A stretch of 64,000 bases of DNA from Streptomyces sp. SCSIO 30461 (GTDB lineage Bacteria; Actinomycetota; Actinomycetes; Streptomycetales; Streptomycetaceae), in NCBI RefSeq assembly GCF_037023745.1, contig NZ_CP146101.1, forward strand, positions 5,534,001 through 5,598,000. The letters run 5' to 3'. A model generated the notes under the pieces. It was not told the origin of the DNA and did no database searches. It was given only the letters and a program-made list of their open reading frames with translations. Shown here piece after piece: positions 25,286 through 34,428 of this stretch (positions are counted from its first letter, which is position 1; each line of letters begins with the position of its first letter). The position numbers and the translations under genes were made by a program.

Positions 25286-26206
25286 GTGATCGTCGTCGCA
25301 GGTGAGTCCCTGATCGATCTGGTCCCGCAGCGGGCGGCTGCCGACGGCAGGCCGCTGCCTCCGCTGCTGCCCCGTCTCGGTGGCGGCCCGTACAACACGG
25401 CGGTGGCCCTGGGGCGGCTCGGCACACCGGTCGCCTTCTGCTCTCGGGTGTCCACTGACGGTTTCGGCGAGGCCCTGCTCGGCGGGCTGCGTGCGGCGGG
25501 TGTCCGAACCTCGCTGGTGCAGCGCGGGCCTGAGCCCACGACACTCGCGGTGGCCTCGGTCGGACAGGACGGATCGGCTCATTACGACTTCTATGTGAAC
25601 GGCAGCGCGGACCGGCTCTTCGAACTGCCGGAGGAACTCCCCGACGAGGTCAGGGCGTTGGCTTTCGGCACCTGCTCGCTGGCACTGGAACCAGGGGCGA
25701 GCGCCTACGCGGAGCTGCTGCGGCGCGAGGCCGGCAGGGGGCGCTTCACCCTGATCGATCCGAATGTGCGTCCAGGACTGATCCCGGACGGGGACGCCTA
25801 CCAGTCCCGGTTCGACGGCTGGCTCACCTCGGTGTCGCTACTGAAGCTCTCCGAGGACGACGCCGCCTGGCTGGGCGGCGATCCCACGCGGTGGCTCGCA
25901 GGGCGCGGCCCGGCAGCAGTGGTACTGACCCGTGGCAGCCGGGGGTTGTCGGCTTTCACCCGGAATGGCGAGGTTGTCTCCGTGCCGGCTGAGCCGGTCA
26001 CGGTGGTGGACAGCATCGGCGCCGGTGACACCGTGAACGCCGCGCTGCTGCACGCCCTGGAGTACCGAAACGCACTCTCGCGGGACGCTCTGGACGCCCT
26101 CGGCCCGTCCGACTGGGCCGAGATACTCGAATTCGCGGCCCGGGCGGCAGCACTGACCTGCTCGCGCACCGGAGCCGAGCCGCCGTACGCCCATGAGCTG
26201 GGCTGA
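25286..26206 (+). CDS. PfkB-family carbohydrate kinase
   Basis: A 306-residue ribokinase-like sugar kinase, fructokinase or similar. I start it at GTG 25286, which opens the family N-terminus VIVVAGESLIDLVP. LGGGPYNTAVALGRLG and FCSRVSTDGFGEALL are the usual substrate-site motifs. The C-terminal signature DSIGAGDTVNAALLHAL carries the catalytic aspartate. No transporter is adjacent, so the sugar cannot be named. Confidence 0.9.
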   Translation: MIVVAGESLIDLVPQRAAADGRPLPPLLPRLGGGPYNTAVALGRLGTPVAFCSRVSTDGFGEALLGGLRAAGVRTSLVQRGPEPTTLAVASVGQDGSAHYDFYVNGSADRLFELPEELPDEVRALAFGTCSLALEPGASAYAELLRREAGRGRFTLIDPNVRPGLIPDGDAYQSRFDGWLTSVSLLKLSEDDAAWLGGDPTRWLAGRGPAAVVLTRGSRGLSAFTRNGEVVSVPAEPVTVVDSIGAGDTVNAALLHALEYRNALSRDALDALGPSDWAEILEFAARAAALTCSRTGAEPPYAHELG

Positions 26207-26235
26207 CAGCCGTACTCGGAATCGCGAGCGCCCTG

Positions 26236-26275
26236 CCCGGTGTCCCGCCACCCCGAGCGGTGGCCGGACACCGGG
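26236..26275. terminator. Bidirectional hairpin terminator
   Basis: CCCGGTGTCCCGCCACC pairs with GGTGGCCGGACACCGGG (one mismatch) around CCGAGC, between the convergent kinase and uvrA genes. Confidence 0.7.
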
Positions 26276-26319
26276 TCGCCGTATGGGCCGGGGCCCGCCT
26301 CCGCGCGGCCCGGCCTCCC

Positions 26320-29300
26320 TCAGGTCTTGCCAGCCCTGGTGGCGCCCGTGACGGTCTTCTTCGCCGCGGTCTTCTTCGCCGCGGCCTTCTTCGCCGTGGT
26401 CTTCCCTCCTGTGGACGTCTGGACCGTGGCGCCCTTCCTGATGGCGGTGGAGTTCGCCGCCACCACCTTCTTCGCCGTCGCCGTCTTCCGGCCGGCCGCG
26501 GACTTGCGCGACTGTGGCGGCACCGCGTCGCTGACCCGGTCCGCATCCAGGATGTCGCGCAGGAACTTGCCGGTGTGGCTCGCGGGGACGCCCGCGACCT
26601 GCTCCGGGGTGCCTTCGGCGATCACGAGACCGCCGCCACCGCCGCCCTCGGGACCCATGTCGACCACCCAGTCCGCGGTCTTGATCACATCCAGGTTGTG
26701 CTCGATGACGATCACCGTGTTGCCCTTGTCCACCAGCCCGGACAGAACCTTGATCAGCTTGGAGATGTCCTCGAAGTGCAGGCCGGTGGTCGGCTCGTCG
26801 AGAACGTAGACCGTGCGGCCCGTGGACCGCTTCTGGAGCTCGCTGGCCAGCTTCACCCGCTGCGCTTCGCCACCCGACAGCGTCGGCGCCGACTGCCCGA
26901 GCCGGACGTATCCGAGGCCCACCTCGTTCAGCGTCCTCAGATGGCGTGCGATGGTCGGCACGGCCTCGAAGAAGTCCAGCGCCTCCTCGATCGGCATGTC
27001 CAGCACCTCGGCGATGGACTTGCCCTTGTAGTGGACCTCCAGGGTCTCCCGGTTGTAGCGCGCGCCGTGGCAGACCTCGCACGGGACGTAGACGTCCGGC
27101 AGGAAGTTCATCTCGATCTTGATCGTGCCGTCACCCGAGCAGTTCTCGCAGCGACCGCCCTTGACGTTGAAGGAGAAGCGGCCCGGCAGATAGCCCCGCA
27201 CCTTCGCCTCCATGGTCTCCGCGAACAGCTTGCGGACGTTGTCGAAGACCCCGGTGTACGTGGCCGGGTTGGACCGGGGGGTACGCCCGATGGGTGACTG
27301 GTCGACATGCACGACCTTGTCTACCAGGTCGTCGCCGTCCACCCGGGTGTGCCGCCCGGGCACCGACTTGGCGCCGTTGAGCTCGCGGGCCAGGTGCGTG
27401 TACAGGATGTCGTTGACCAGGGTGGACTTGCCGGATCCGGAGACACCGGTGACGGCGGTGAGCACCCCGAGCGGGAAGGACACGTCGATGTCCCGCAGGT
27501 TGTTCTCACGGGCGCCATGCACGGTGAGGTGCCTGGCCGGATCCACCGGCCGCCGGATGTCCGGGGTCGCAATGGACTTCTTGCCGGACAGATACTGCCC
27601 GGTCATCGACTCCTTGTTGGCCAGCAGTTGCTTCAGCGGTCCGGAGTGGACCACCTTGCCGCCGTGCTCGCCGGCGCCCGGACCGATGTCGACCACCCAG
27701 TCGGCCACCTTGATCGTGTCCTCGTCGTGCTCGACCACGATCAGGGTGTTGCCCATGTCCCGGAGGCGGACCAGGGTCTCGATGAGCCGGTGGTTGTCAC
27801 GCTGGTGCAGCCCGATGGAAGGCTCGTCCAGCACGTACAGCACGCCGACGAGCCCGGAGCCGATCTGGGTGGCGAGCCGGATCCGCTGCGCCTCGCCGCC
27901 GGAGAGGGTGCCCGCCGCGCGGTTCAGAGAGAGGTAGTCGAGTCCGACGTCGACCAGGAAGCGCAGCCGTTCGTTGACCTCCTTGAGCACCCGCTCCGCG
28001 ATCCTCTTGTCACGGGCGTTCAGGGTGAGCCTGCCGAGGAAGTCGGCGCACTCGCTGATCGACATCGCGGAGACCTCGGCGATGGACTTCTCCATCACCG
28101 TGACGGCGAGCACGATCGGCTTGAGGCGGGTGCCCTCGCAGGTGGGGCAGGGCACCTCGCGCATATAGCCCTCGAAGCGCTCACGGCTTGAGTCGCTCTC
28201 GGCCTCGCTGTGGCGCCTCTTGACGAAGGAGACGGCGCCCTCGAACGCGGGGGTGGTGTAGGAGCGCTCGCGCCCATAACGGTTGCGGTAGCGCACCTCG
28301 ACCTGGGTCTTGTGTCCGTACAGCAGGGCCTTCCTGGCGCGCTGCGGCAGCCCTGCCCAGGGGATGTCGGTGCGAAAGCCGAGCCCTTCGGCCAGCCCGC
28401 CGATCAGGCGCCCGAAGTACTCCTTGGTGTGGCCGTGCGACCAGGGATGGATGGCGCCCTCGTCCAGTGAGCGCTCCTCGTCCGGGATGATCAGCTCGGG
28501 GTCGACCTCCATGCGCGTGCCGATGCCGGTGCAGTCCGGGCAGGCGCCGAAGGGAGAGTTGAAGGAGAACGAACGCGGTTCGAGCTCTTCGAAGGAGAGG
28601 TCGTCGTACGGGCAGTACAGATGCTCCGAGTACATCCGCTCCCGCTCGGGATCGTCCTCTGGGAGATCCACGAAGTCGAGCACGACCATGCCGCCGGAGA
28701 GGCCGAGCGCGGTCTCGACGGAGTCGGTGAGCCGCCGCTTGGCGCTGTCCTTGACCGTGAGGCGGTCGACCACCACCTCGATGGTGTGCTTTTCCTGCTT
28801 CTTGAGCGTGGGCGGCTCCGAGAGCTGGATCGTCTGCCCGTCCACCCGCGCCCGGGCGTACCCCTTGGTCTGGAGATCGGCGAAGAGGTCCACGAACTCG
28901 CCCTTGCGCTCGCGCACCAGCGGCGACAGCACCTGGAAGCGGCTGCCCTCCGGCAGCTCCAGCACCTTGTCCACGATGGCCTGCGGCGACTGGCGTGAGA
29001 TGGGACGGCGGCACTCGGGGCAGTGCGGCTTGCCGATCCGGGCGAACAGCAGCCGGAGGTAGTCGTAGACCTCTGTGATGGTGCCCACGGTGGAGCGCGG
29101 GTTGCGCGAGGTGGACTTCTGGTCGATCGAGACGGCCGGTGAGAGGCCCTCGATGAAGTCGACGTCCGGCTTGTCCATCTGCCCGAGGAACTGCCGTGCG
29201 TACGAGGACAGCGACTCGACGTAGCGGCGCTGTCCCTCGGCGAAGATCGTGTCGAACGCGAGCGACGACTTGCCCGACCCCGAGAGCCCGGTGAAGACGA

Positions 29301-29382
29301 TGAGTGAGTCACGCGGGAGGTCGAGCGAGACGTTCTTGAGGTTGTGCTCGCGAGCGCCACGGACGATGAGACGGTCGGCCAC
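26320..29382 (-). CDS. uvrA: UvrABC excinuclease subunit A
   Basis: A 1020-residue damage-recognition ATPase with two ABC modules. Walker A sites are [16 protein letters not shown] near residue 30 and [16 protein letters not shown] around residue 650. Each module has an LSGGEAQR signature. Zinc-binding cysteine pairs are CPECRRP, CPDCTG and CENCSGDG. The final 70 residues are a low-complexity Lys/Ala/Thr tail ([12 protein letters not shown]) beyond the usual family end, as in other Streptomyces UvrA proteins and possibly a DNA-contacting extension. It is divergent from the gene at 29603. Confidence 0.97.
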   Translation of the reverse strand: MADRLIVRGAREHNLKNVSLDLPRDSLIVFTGLSGSGKSSLAFDTIFAEGQRRYVESLSSYARQFLGQMDKPDVDFIEGLSPAVSIDQKSTSRNPRSTVGTITEVYDYLRLLFARIGKPHCPECRRPISRQSPQAIVDKVLELPEGSRFQVLSPLVRERKGEFVDLFADLQTKGYARARVDGQTIQLSEPPTLKKQEKHTIEVVVDRLTVKDSAKRRLTDSVETALGLSGGMVVLDFVDLPEDDPERERMYSEHLYCPYDDLSFEELEPRSFSFNSPFGACPDCTGIGTRMEVDPELIIPDEERSLDEGAIHPWSHGHTKEYFGRLIGGLAEGLGFRTDIPWAGLPQRARKALLYGHKTQVEVRYRNRYGRERSYTTPAFEGAVSFVKRRHSEAESDSSRERFEGYMREVPCPTCEGTRLKPIVLAVTVMEKSIAEVSAMSISECADFLGRLTLNARDKRIAERVLKEVNERLRFLVDVGLDYLSLNRAAGTLSGGEAQRIRLATQIGSGLVGVLYVLDEPSIGLHQRDNHRLIETLVRLRDMGNTLIVVEHDEDTIKVADWVVDIGPGAGEHGGKVVHSGPLKQLLANKESMTGQYLSGKKSIATPDIRRPVDPARHLTVHGARENNLRDIDVSFPLGVLTAVTGVSGSGKSTLVNDILYTHLARELNGAKSVPGRHTRVDGDDLVDKVVHVDQSPIGRTPRSNPATYTGVFDNVRKLFAETMEAKVRGYLPGRFSFNVKGGRCENCSGDGTIKIEMNFLPDVYVPCEVCHGARYNRETLEVHYKGKSIAEVLDMPIEEALDFFEAVPTIARHLRTLNEVGLGYVRLGQSAPTLSGGEAQRVKLASELQKRSTGRTVYVLDEPTTGLHFEDISKLIKVLSGLVDKGNTVIVIEHNLDVIKTADWVVDMGPEGGGGGGLVIAEGTPEQVAGVPASHTGKFLRDILDADRVSDAVPPQSRKSAAGRKTATAKKVVAANSTAIRKGATVQTSTGGKTTAKKAAAKKTAAKKTVTGATRAGKT

Positions 29383-29602
29383 GCCGGGTCCGCACCTTTC
29401 TTGAGGGGGTCGTGGGGAAGAGCGGGGGACGGCCCTCGCCCCGGACTGCTCCAGGCTAGGGGGGCCACGAGATCGATGGCCGCCTGACGGATGAATGCCT
29501 GACTACCAAGGATGCCTCGACCGAGCCTATAGCACGCGCATTCGATTTTCGGGATGCGTTGCGAGCTTCACCCGAACGTGTGGCGGGGCTATCGTCGGAC
29601 CC

Positions 29603-30304
29603 ATGATCGATCCCCTGCGTGACCTGGCCTCTGTACACGAAGCGACCGAGCGGCTGCTCATCGCAGCCGCCGAACTCGACAACGCGGCCGTCTCGGAGCC
29701 GTCACGGCTTCCGGGCTGGAGCCGCGGCCATGTGCTGGCCCATGTCGCCCGCAACGCCGACGCCCTCGTCAATGCCCTCGAAGGCCGCCCCATGTACCCG
29801 AGCGGCGAGGCCCGGAAGGCCGACATCGAGCGGGACGCGCCCCGGCCGCTCGGGGCCCAGCTCGACGACGTACGCGAGAGCGGCGCCCGGTTCCGGACCG
29901 TGGCCGCGGGCCAGGACGCGGTGGAGGGTGGCTGGGATCGCACGGTCGAGCTGCGCAACGGCGTCACGGACACGGCCTCACGGGTGCCCTTCCGGCGCCT
30001 CGTCGAGGTGGAGCTGCACCATGTCGACCTCGGCATCGGATACGAGCTGGAGGACCTCCCGGGCAGCTTCACCGAGCGCGAGATCGACTTCCTCACCCGG
30101 CGGTTCGCCGGGCACGCGGACGTACCGGCGACCACGGTCGTCGCGGACGACGGCCGTACGTGGGACACGGGCGGCGGGGCCGACGGCGCGGCGGTGACCG
30201 TCACGGGGTCCCCGGCCGATCTCCTCGGCTGGCTGGCCGGCCGGCGCGACGGCGCGACCCTCAAGGCCTCGGGGGGAACCCTTCCCGCGCTGCCGCCGCT
30301 GTGA
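29603..30304 (+). CDS. Maleylpyruvate isomerase / mycothiol-dependent enzyme family protein
   Basis: A 233-residue protein of the DinB-like four-helix superfamily. The likely metal-binding histidines are in WSRGHVLAHVARNADALVNAL near residues 40-55 and in RLVEVELHHVDLGIGYEL. A C-terminal SCP2-like part follows (TVTGSPADLLGWLAGR). Related proteins are mycothiol-dependent isomerases or transferases, since mycothiol is the actinobacterial thiol. The substrate is unknown. The ATG at 29603 is the first in frame that starts the domain. Confidence 0.85.
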   Translation: MIDPLRDLASVHEATERLLIAAAELDNAAVSEPSRLPGWSRGHVLAHVARNADALVNALEGRPMYPSGEARKADIERDAPRPLGAQLDDVRESGARFRTVAAGQDAVEGGWDRTVELRNGVTDTASRVPFRRLVEVELHHVDLGIGYELEDLPGSFTEREIDFLTRRFAGHADVPATTVVADDGRTWDTGGGADGAAVTVTGSPADLLGWLAGRRDGATLKASGGTLPALPPL

Positions 30305-30418
30305 TCGCATCCGTGCGCGGTTCGAGGCGGGCTTCGGTCACGCTCCGGGGGCTCCGGGTGCACTTCGGTCCCGGCGATCATGCTGCCGACCCGGTGATCA
30401 CCTGAGTACGCTGCCTCC

Positions 30419-31072
30419 ATGACTTACAGCGGAGCGGTGAAGGTCGGCGGCCCGGCGGATGTCCATGAGCTCAGCGAGCTGATGATCTCCAAGGTCGCGG
30501 TCGGCCCGATGGACAACAACGCGTATCTGCTGCGCTGCCGGGCGACCGGCGAGCAGCTGCTGATCGACGCCGCCAACGAACCCCGGACCCTGCTCTCGCT
30601 GATCGGTGACGACGGCATCGCGTCCGTCGTCACCACCCATCAGCACGGTGACCACTGGCAGGCGCTCAGGGAGGTGGTCGACGCGACCGGGGCCCGGACC
30701 TACACGGGCCGCGACGACGCGGGCGGCATTCCGGTGGCGACGGATGTGCTCGTCGACGACGGCGATGTCATCAGGGTGGGCCGGGTCGAGCTGACCGCCC
30801 GCCACCTCGTCGGCCACACCCCCGGGTCGATCGCCCTGGTCTACGACGACCCGCACGGCCATCCGCACGTGTTCACCGGCGACTGCCTGTTCCCGGGCGG
30901 TCCTGGCCGGACAACACGGCCGGAAGAGTTCAACTCGCTGATGAACGACCTGGAGACCAAGATCTTCGGACGGCTTCCCGACGAGACCTGGGTCTACCCG
31001 GGGCATGGCGGCGACACCACTCTGGGCGCCGAGCGTCCGCATCTGCCGGAGTGGCGCGCACGAGGCTGGTAA
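30419..31072 (+). CDS. Metallo-beta-lactamase-fold hydrolase (glyoxalase II-like)
   Basis: A 217-residue MBL-fold protein. The metal motif is VTTHQHGDHWQAL (HxHxDH), followed by LVGHTPGSIALVY with the third histidine, FTGDCLFPGG with the bridging aspartate, and VYPGHGGDTTLG with the last histidine. It resembles hydroxyacylglutathione hydrolases but a mycothiol-type substrate is more likely here. It follows the mycothiol-dependent-enzyme-like gene by 114 bases, and a strong hairpin follows it. Confidence 0.92.
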   Translation: MTYSGAVKVGGPADVHELSELMISKVAVGPMDNNAYLLRCRATGEQLLIDAANEPRTLLSLIGDDGIASVVTTHQHGDHWQALREVVDATGARTYTGRDDAGGIPVATDVLVDDGDVIRVGRVELTARHLVGHTPGSIALVYDDPHGHPHVFTGDCLFPGGPGRTTRPEEFNSLMNDLETKIFGRLPDETWVYPGHGGDTTLGAERPHLPEWRARGW

Positions 31073-31082
31073 CCGTCCACGA

Positions 31083-31119
31083 CGACCGCCCCTGTTTCGA
31101 AACCGAAGAGGGGCGGTCG
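31083..31119. terminator. Hairpin terminator, end of the conserved block
   Basis: CGACCGCCCCT pairs perfectly with AGGGGCGGTCG, and the loop itself contains the palindrome GTTTCGAAAC. It starts 11 bases after the hydrolase stop. Confidence 0.8.
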
Positions 31120-31256
31120 CGCGTTCAGGCCCGTTCAACGCTCGGGAGGGTCATGCCCCACGGACGGTGGCCTCCAGAGCACCGTCACCGACGCCGGCAG
31201 CAGTGACCGCCAGGGTCGGGGGACTGTTGCATGGGCTGCGGTCTGCTGGGCGGGGT

Positions 31257-33353
31257 TCACCTGGCAGGCAGCGGAACCTCCCACCTCTCCGCAATCCATC
31301 CCTTTGGCTCCCAGCCGTACTGCCTCAGCCTTCTCCCCTCTTCCACCCGTCCGGCCGCGCACAGCAGATCGGCCGCCAGCGTCATGGCGCCGGTATTGCC
31401 AGCTTCAGCGTGGAGCCGCAGCCGCTCCAAGGCCTCGGCTATCCGTGTGGGCTTCTGCAACAACCAGGCATAGTCGTCCCTCAACATCAGTGGGGCCCAC
31501 TCCGTGGTAACCCTCGCGCCGTCGACGACGTTGCGCTGGACCCAGGCATCCGCAGCCTCGATTTGTTCCATCTTCTCCGGCAGGGTGTCCATCCCCAAGG
31601 GGGCGGAATCACTTGCCTCGGTAGCACGCTGGTGGCACGTGAATGCTTCGTCCGTCCTGCCGTGCCTCGTCAGCAACAAGACTGCCCATCCGAGGGCGAG
31701 AAGGTCGCCAGACTCGGCGCCGCGCTGGTACCAGGCAATCGCCTCCTCCATCCGGTCAGCCACCCGCAAGAGGTCGGCCGCCGGTCTCAGCGCACGGGTG
31801 TCGCCGGTCTCGGCGGCGCTCCGGTAGAGAAGCATGGCGATGCGGAGAAGACCACGGGCGTGGGCTGCGCGGGCCAGTGATGCGCGGGCTGCGGGAATAC
31901 TGTGATCAATCAGAGCGTCCCACGTGTGAGCCGGAAAGGGGACAACGGAAGCATCGCGGGCGTCGGGAGCCGGAAGAACGGTGCCGATGGAACGTCGGCC
32001 GTGTTGTTCGAGGTAGTCGGCGAGGCGGTAGTGGGGCTGTGCAGGAGCGGCTTGGCCGCGCCGGGGGCGGATGCGGGTCAGCGGGCCGCGGGTGCCGCGC
32101 ACCGGGCGGGCGACATGAGCGAGGGCTTGTTCGAGCCAGTCGTCGTCCAGTAAGTCCCACTGGGTGTCGGTGAGGTAGCCCTCGGCAGCGGCTTCCAGCA
32201 GAGCCAGGGGCAGGGCAGTGCCGTGACCGAGGCGGCGGACGTCCATGGCGGCCTCGATCAGCGCTTTCGCCGCCGGGGGCGCAGTGCGGTACCGCTCGAC
32301 CAGGGCGGGGACGCCAGCCAGATACTGGGTGACCTGCCCTTGCTCTGAGTGTCGAAGGGCTTCGGCCAGGCGGGGGTCGCTGGTGGCGGTGACCTCTGCG
32401 GTCTTCAGCTCATCGACGGTGAAGACCTCGGGGACTGTGATGCTCTTGTTCGTGACCAGTTGGCGGGCCTGCGAGTACGGGTCCGACCCCGTCGCGGGAA
32501 CGGGGACGTAGGCGAGTGCGTCCCACTGCTCGGGCCAGATGGTGCCCAGGACCAGCACAGGGCCGCGCTCGGGGGTGTTCAGCAGCTCACGGAGGCCGGA
32601 GGCGACCTGCGCGCTGTGCTCCTGGTCGAGGAGGTAGTCCTGGGCTTCGTTGAGCCACACCACGGTCTGCGGCGCCACCAGGTCCAATTGCCCGATCACC
32701 GCTGAGGGGCGGTCCGGCTCGATCGGGTGCCACAGCCGCCATCCGTCCGACAGTTGCTTCACCGCTTCCCAGCAGGCCCGGGTCTTGCCCGTGGAGGACC
32801 CGCCGACCAGGACCGCGATGCCGCTCTGCCCGCTCTCGGCGGCGGACACCACCGAACGCAGCCGCGCGTCGAACTCCCGCGGGACGTAGGCCGGCAGCGC
32901 GCCGAGCTTGCCGATGGCAGCGCCGACGTCAAGGGCCGGGTGCACCTCCAGACGGTCCAGGACAAGCAGGTCGTCGAACTCGCTGATCGGCCGACCCGCA
33001 GGGGTGTACATCCCGGCCTCGGTCCACAGCTTGCGCACCCGCGCGGCCAGATCGCCCTCGTCCCACGCGGCGCGGCGGGCGAGCACCATGGCGATGGAGA
33101 CCGCGTCAGCCTGGCTGGGCGGCAGGTTCGGGGAGCTGATGATGCGGCTGATGGTGTCCCGGCTCGGCGCCCCTGAGAGGTTGTCGTCGGCCTCGATGTC
33201 CGCAGTCATGTCGCCCAGGCTCGGGGTATTCGCCGCCAGGTACGCCTCGTACAGCAGATCTTTCAACTCCCGCAACGGACGCGGCCATTTCACCCGTGCC
33301 CGCTCCAGCCTTCGCGGCCGCCTGGTGGGCCCGCCCCCCTTGTCGCGACTCAT
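31257..33353 (-). CDS. STAND-like P-loop ATPase with C-terminal TPR/SEL1-like repeats (module A)
   Basis: A 698-residue protein of unknown function, chosen to start at 33351-33353. Residues 20-120 form a helix-rich domain containing WPRPLRELKDLLYEAYLA and SRDTISRIISSPNLPPSQAD, which resembles a helix-turn-helix used by Streptomyces NTPases. Walker A is GGSSTGKTR near 184-191 and a Walker-B-like VVWLNEAQ lies near 230. Residues from about 540 are helical repeats of the AAETGDTRAL / GAESGDLLAL type. The protein at 34429 shares the first two domains but not the repeats. The architecture suggests a ligand- or invader-sensing switch. That is inference. Confidence 0.8.
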   Translation of the reverse strand: MSRDKGGGPTRRPRRLERARVKWPRPLRELKDLLYEAYLAANTPSLGDMTADIEADDNLSGAPSRDTISRIISSPNLPPSQADAVSIAMVLARRAAWDEGDLAARVRKLWTEAGMYTPAGRPISEFDDLLVLDRLEVHPALDVGAAIGKLGALPAYVPREFDARLRSVVSAAESGQSGIAVLVGGSSTGKTRACWEAVKQLSDGWRLWHPIEPDRPSAVIGQLDLVAPQTVVWLNEAQDYLLDQEHSAQVASGLRELLNTPERGPVLVLGTIWPEQWDALAYVPVPATGSDPYSQARQLVTNKSITVPEVFTVDELKTAEVTATSDPRLAEALRHSEQGQVTQYLAGVPALVERYRTAPPAAKALIEAAMDVRRLGHGTALPLALLEAAAEGYLTDTQWDLLDDDWLEQALAHVARPVRGTRGPLTRIRPRRGQAAPAQPHYRLADYLEQHGRRSIGTVLPAPDARDASVVPFPAHTWDALIDHSIPAARASLARAAHARGLLRIAMLLYRSAAETGDTRALRPAADLLRVADRMEEAIAWYQRGAESGDLLALGWAVLLLTRHGRTDEAFTCHQRATEASDSAPLGMDTLPEKMEQIEAADAWVQRNVVDGARVTTEWAPLMLRDDYAWLLQKPTRIAEALERLRLHAEAGNTGAMTLAADLLCAAGRVEEGRRLRQYGWEPKGWIAERWEVPLPAR

Positions 33354-33422
33354 CGCACCATCATCCCCCGCTCCGGTCCCGGGTACAGCCTGAACAGCAC
33401 CGATACCGCCGCAGGCGGGGCG

Positions 33423-33440
33423 CTCGTCGCAACTGGGAGT
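33423..33440. promoter_or_regulatory. 18-bp motif shared by both module promoters, copy A
   Basis: CTCGTCGCAACTGGGAGT lies between the divergent ATPase and small-protein genes, 70 bases from the ATPase start. An identical copy in the opposite orientation is at 34341-34358 at the same distance. It is probably an operator or core promoter. Confidence 0.6.
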
Positions 33441-33517
33441 CGATCTTTGTGCGGGGCCGAGTGTGGAGAGCGAGCTGGCCAGCTGCCTACCCGCTGATCG
33501 CGACCCATGGAGGTCCC

Positions 33518-33640
33518 ATGTCCCGTAAGCACCTGACGCGCCCCGAGCGCCTGGCCCTTGTCTACGCCGTCCTGGGCGGAGTCGCCTCCGGTGCCGCCGG
33601 AACTTTCGTCGCCTGGCTGCTGGGCCACCTCTCCTTCTAA
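33518..33640 (+). CDS. Small membrane protein, 40 residues, partner of ATPase module A
   Basis: Reads MSRKHLTRPERLALVYAVLG and then a glycine/alanine-rich hydrophobic helix ending WLLGHLSF. A GGAGG site precedes the ATG by five bases. It is transcribed away from the ATPase gene at 33353. A relative of its first part, in the same divergent arrangement, starts at 34259 on the other strand. The function is unknown. A basic N-terminus with a single membrane helix would fit a membrane-acting effector or a small regulatory peptide. Confidence 0.65.
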   Translation: MSRKHLTRPERLALVYAVLGGVASGAAGTFVAWLLGHLSF

Positions 33641-33649
33641 TTCCCATCC

Positions 33650-34010
33650 GGGGGCCTCCTGTCCAGGCGGCCCCCGGACTCGTCTGCTTGGCTGTCGCAT
33701 CGGCAGCGGAGTGGAGCCCGAGTTCCCCGCCCGTGCAGGAGCTGCCTGCCCGCGCGATCTCCAGCGGGCCGTTTCCGGTCGGCGGCTGGGGCGGCGGTGG
33801 CGAAGCCACGGCGCAGCGAGTGTCCGGACCAGTCGCAGGAGACGCCGGCGACGACGGCCAGGCGCTCGACGTCCTCGGCGGCGGCCTCGGTGGTCATCGA
33901 CCCGGCCGGGTCCCGACGATGCGGCCGTGCCGGGTCATGGGGGGGCGATGCGGTACCAGCGGTTCGGCGAGTATGGCGCGGGTCTGCAGAGAGAGGGCCG
34001 CGACCTCGGA
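33650..34010 (-). pseudogene. Decayed tyrosine-recombinase integrase (C-terminal part)
   Basis: Three reading frames together give the C-terminal half of a phage/ICE-type integrase. PPMTRHGRIVG is in one frame. After a shift, AGSMTTEAAAEDVERLAVVA and SGHSLRRGFATAA (the HxLR box) are in a second. After another shift, PLEIARAG is in the third. The catalytic tyrosine region is not intact. The relic sits exactly between the two ATPase modules, suggesting that an element once carried them. Confidence 0.7.
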
Positions 34011-34052
34011 AACCGAAGGCGCACCAGCGGGCCGCGCTGGCAGGATCACCGC

Positions 34053-34256
34053 ATGCTCATCACACCGCGCCCCGGCGCAGACCGGAAGAACATCCGGCAG
34101 GCGCTCAGCGGCGTCCACACCACGGCGATGAACCTGCAACGGCCGTACGGCAGCGCCTTCGAAGGGCTGCTGACGTATCTGGAGTGGGCCACGGAGTCCG
34201 CGCAGAGCTGCTCCGGCCAGGGTGAGGCGCTCACGGCGGGTCAGGCGTGTGCGTGA
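34053..34256 (+). pseudogene. Probable 5' fragment of a gene cut at the module B boundary
   Basis: A 67-codon frame beginning MLITPRPGADRKNIRQALSG and containing NLQRPYGSAFEGLLTYLEWA. I recall such N-termini from longer Streptomyces hypothetical proteins. Here the coding character stops at about 34205, where sequence belonging to the duplicated ATPase module begins. The remaining codons are antisense to the degenerate small-protein gene, so I read it as a truncated gene. Confidence 0.45.
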
Positions 34257-34259
34257 CAT
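34200..34259 (-). pseudogene. Truncated copy of the small membrane protein gene (module B)
   Basis: Starting at 34259 the minus strand reads MSRTRLTRRERLTLAGAALR after a GGAGG site, matching MSRKHLTRPERLALVYAVLG at 33518. After about 20 codons the similarity ends and no membrane helix follows. The frame runs on into unrelated DNA. Confidence 0.6.
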
Positions 34260-34340
34260 TGGGGGTCCTCCACGGGATGGTGGTGGGCGAGTGGGAAGAT
34301 GGCCGGCCTGCTGTCCACGCTGGGGCCCCTGGAGTGAACA

Positions 34341-34358
34341 ACTCCCAGTTGCGACGAG
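34341..34358. promoter_or_regulatory. 18-bp motif shared by both module promoters, copy B
   Basis: ACTCCCAGTTGCGACGAG is the exact reverse complement of the motif at 33423-33440. It lies 71 bases upstream of the ATPase gene at 34429 and 82 bases from the truncated small gene. Confidence 0.6.
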
Positions 34359-34428
34359 TCGTCAGCCGTTACGGGAATTGCTCCTGCTCATGCCATCCGG
34401 GGAGGCGGGGTTCGGGGAGGATGGTGCG

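Noticed and set aside
33354..33809. Extending the module A ATPase to the first in-frame ATG at 33809
   Set aside because: The extra 152 codons run across the promoter motif and the antisense small gene and contain integrase-derived sequence.
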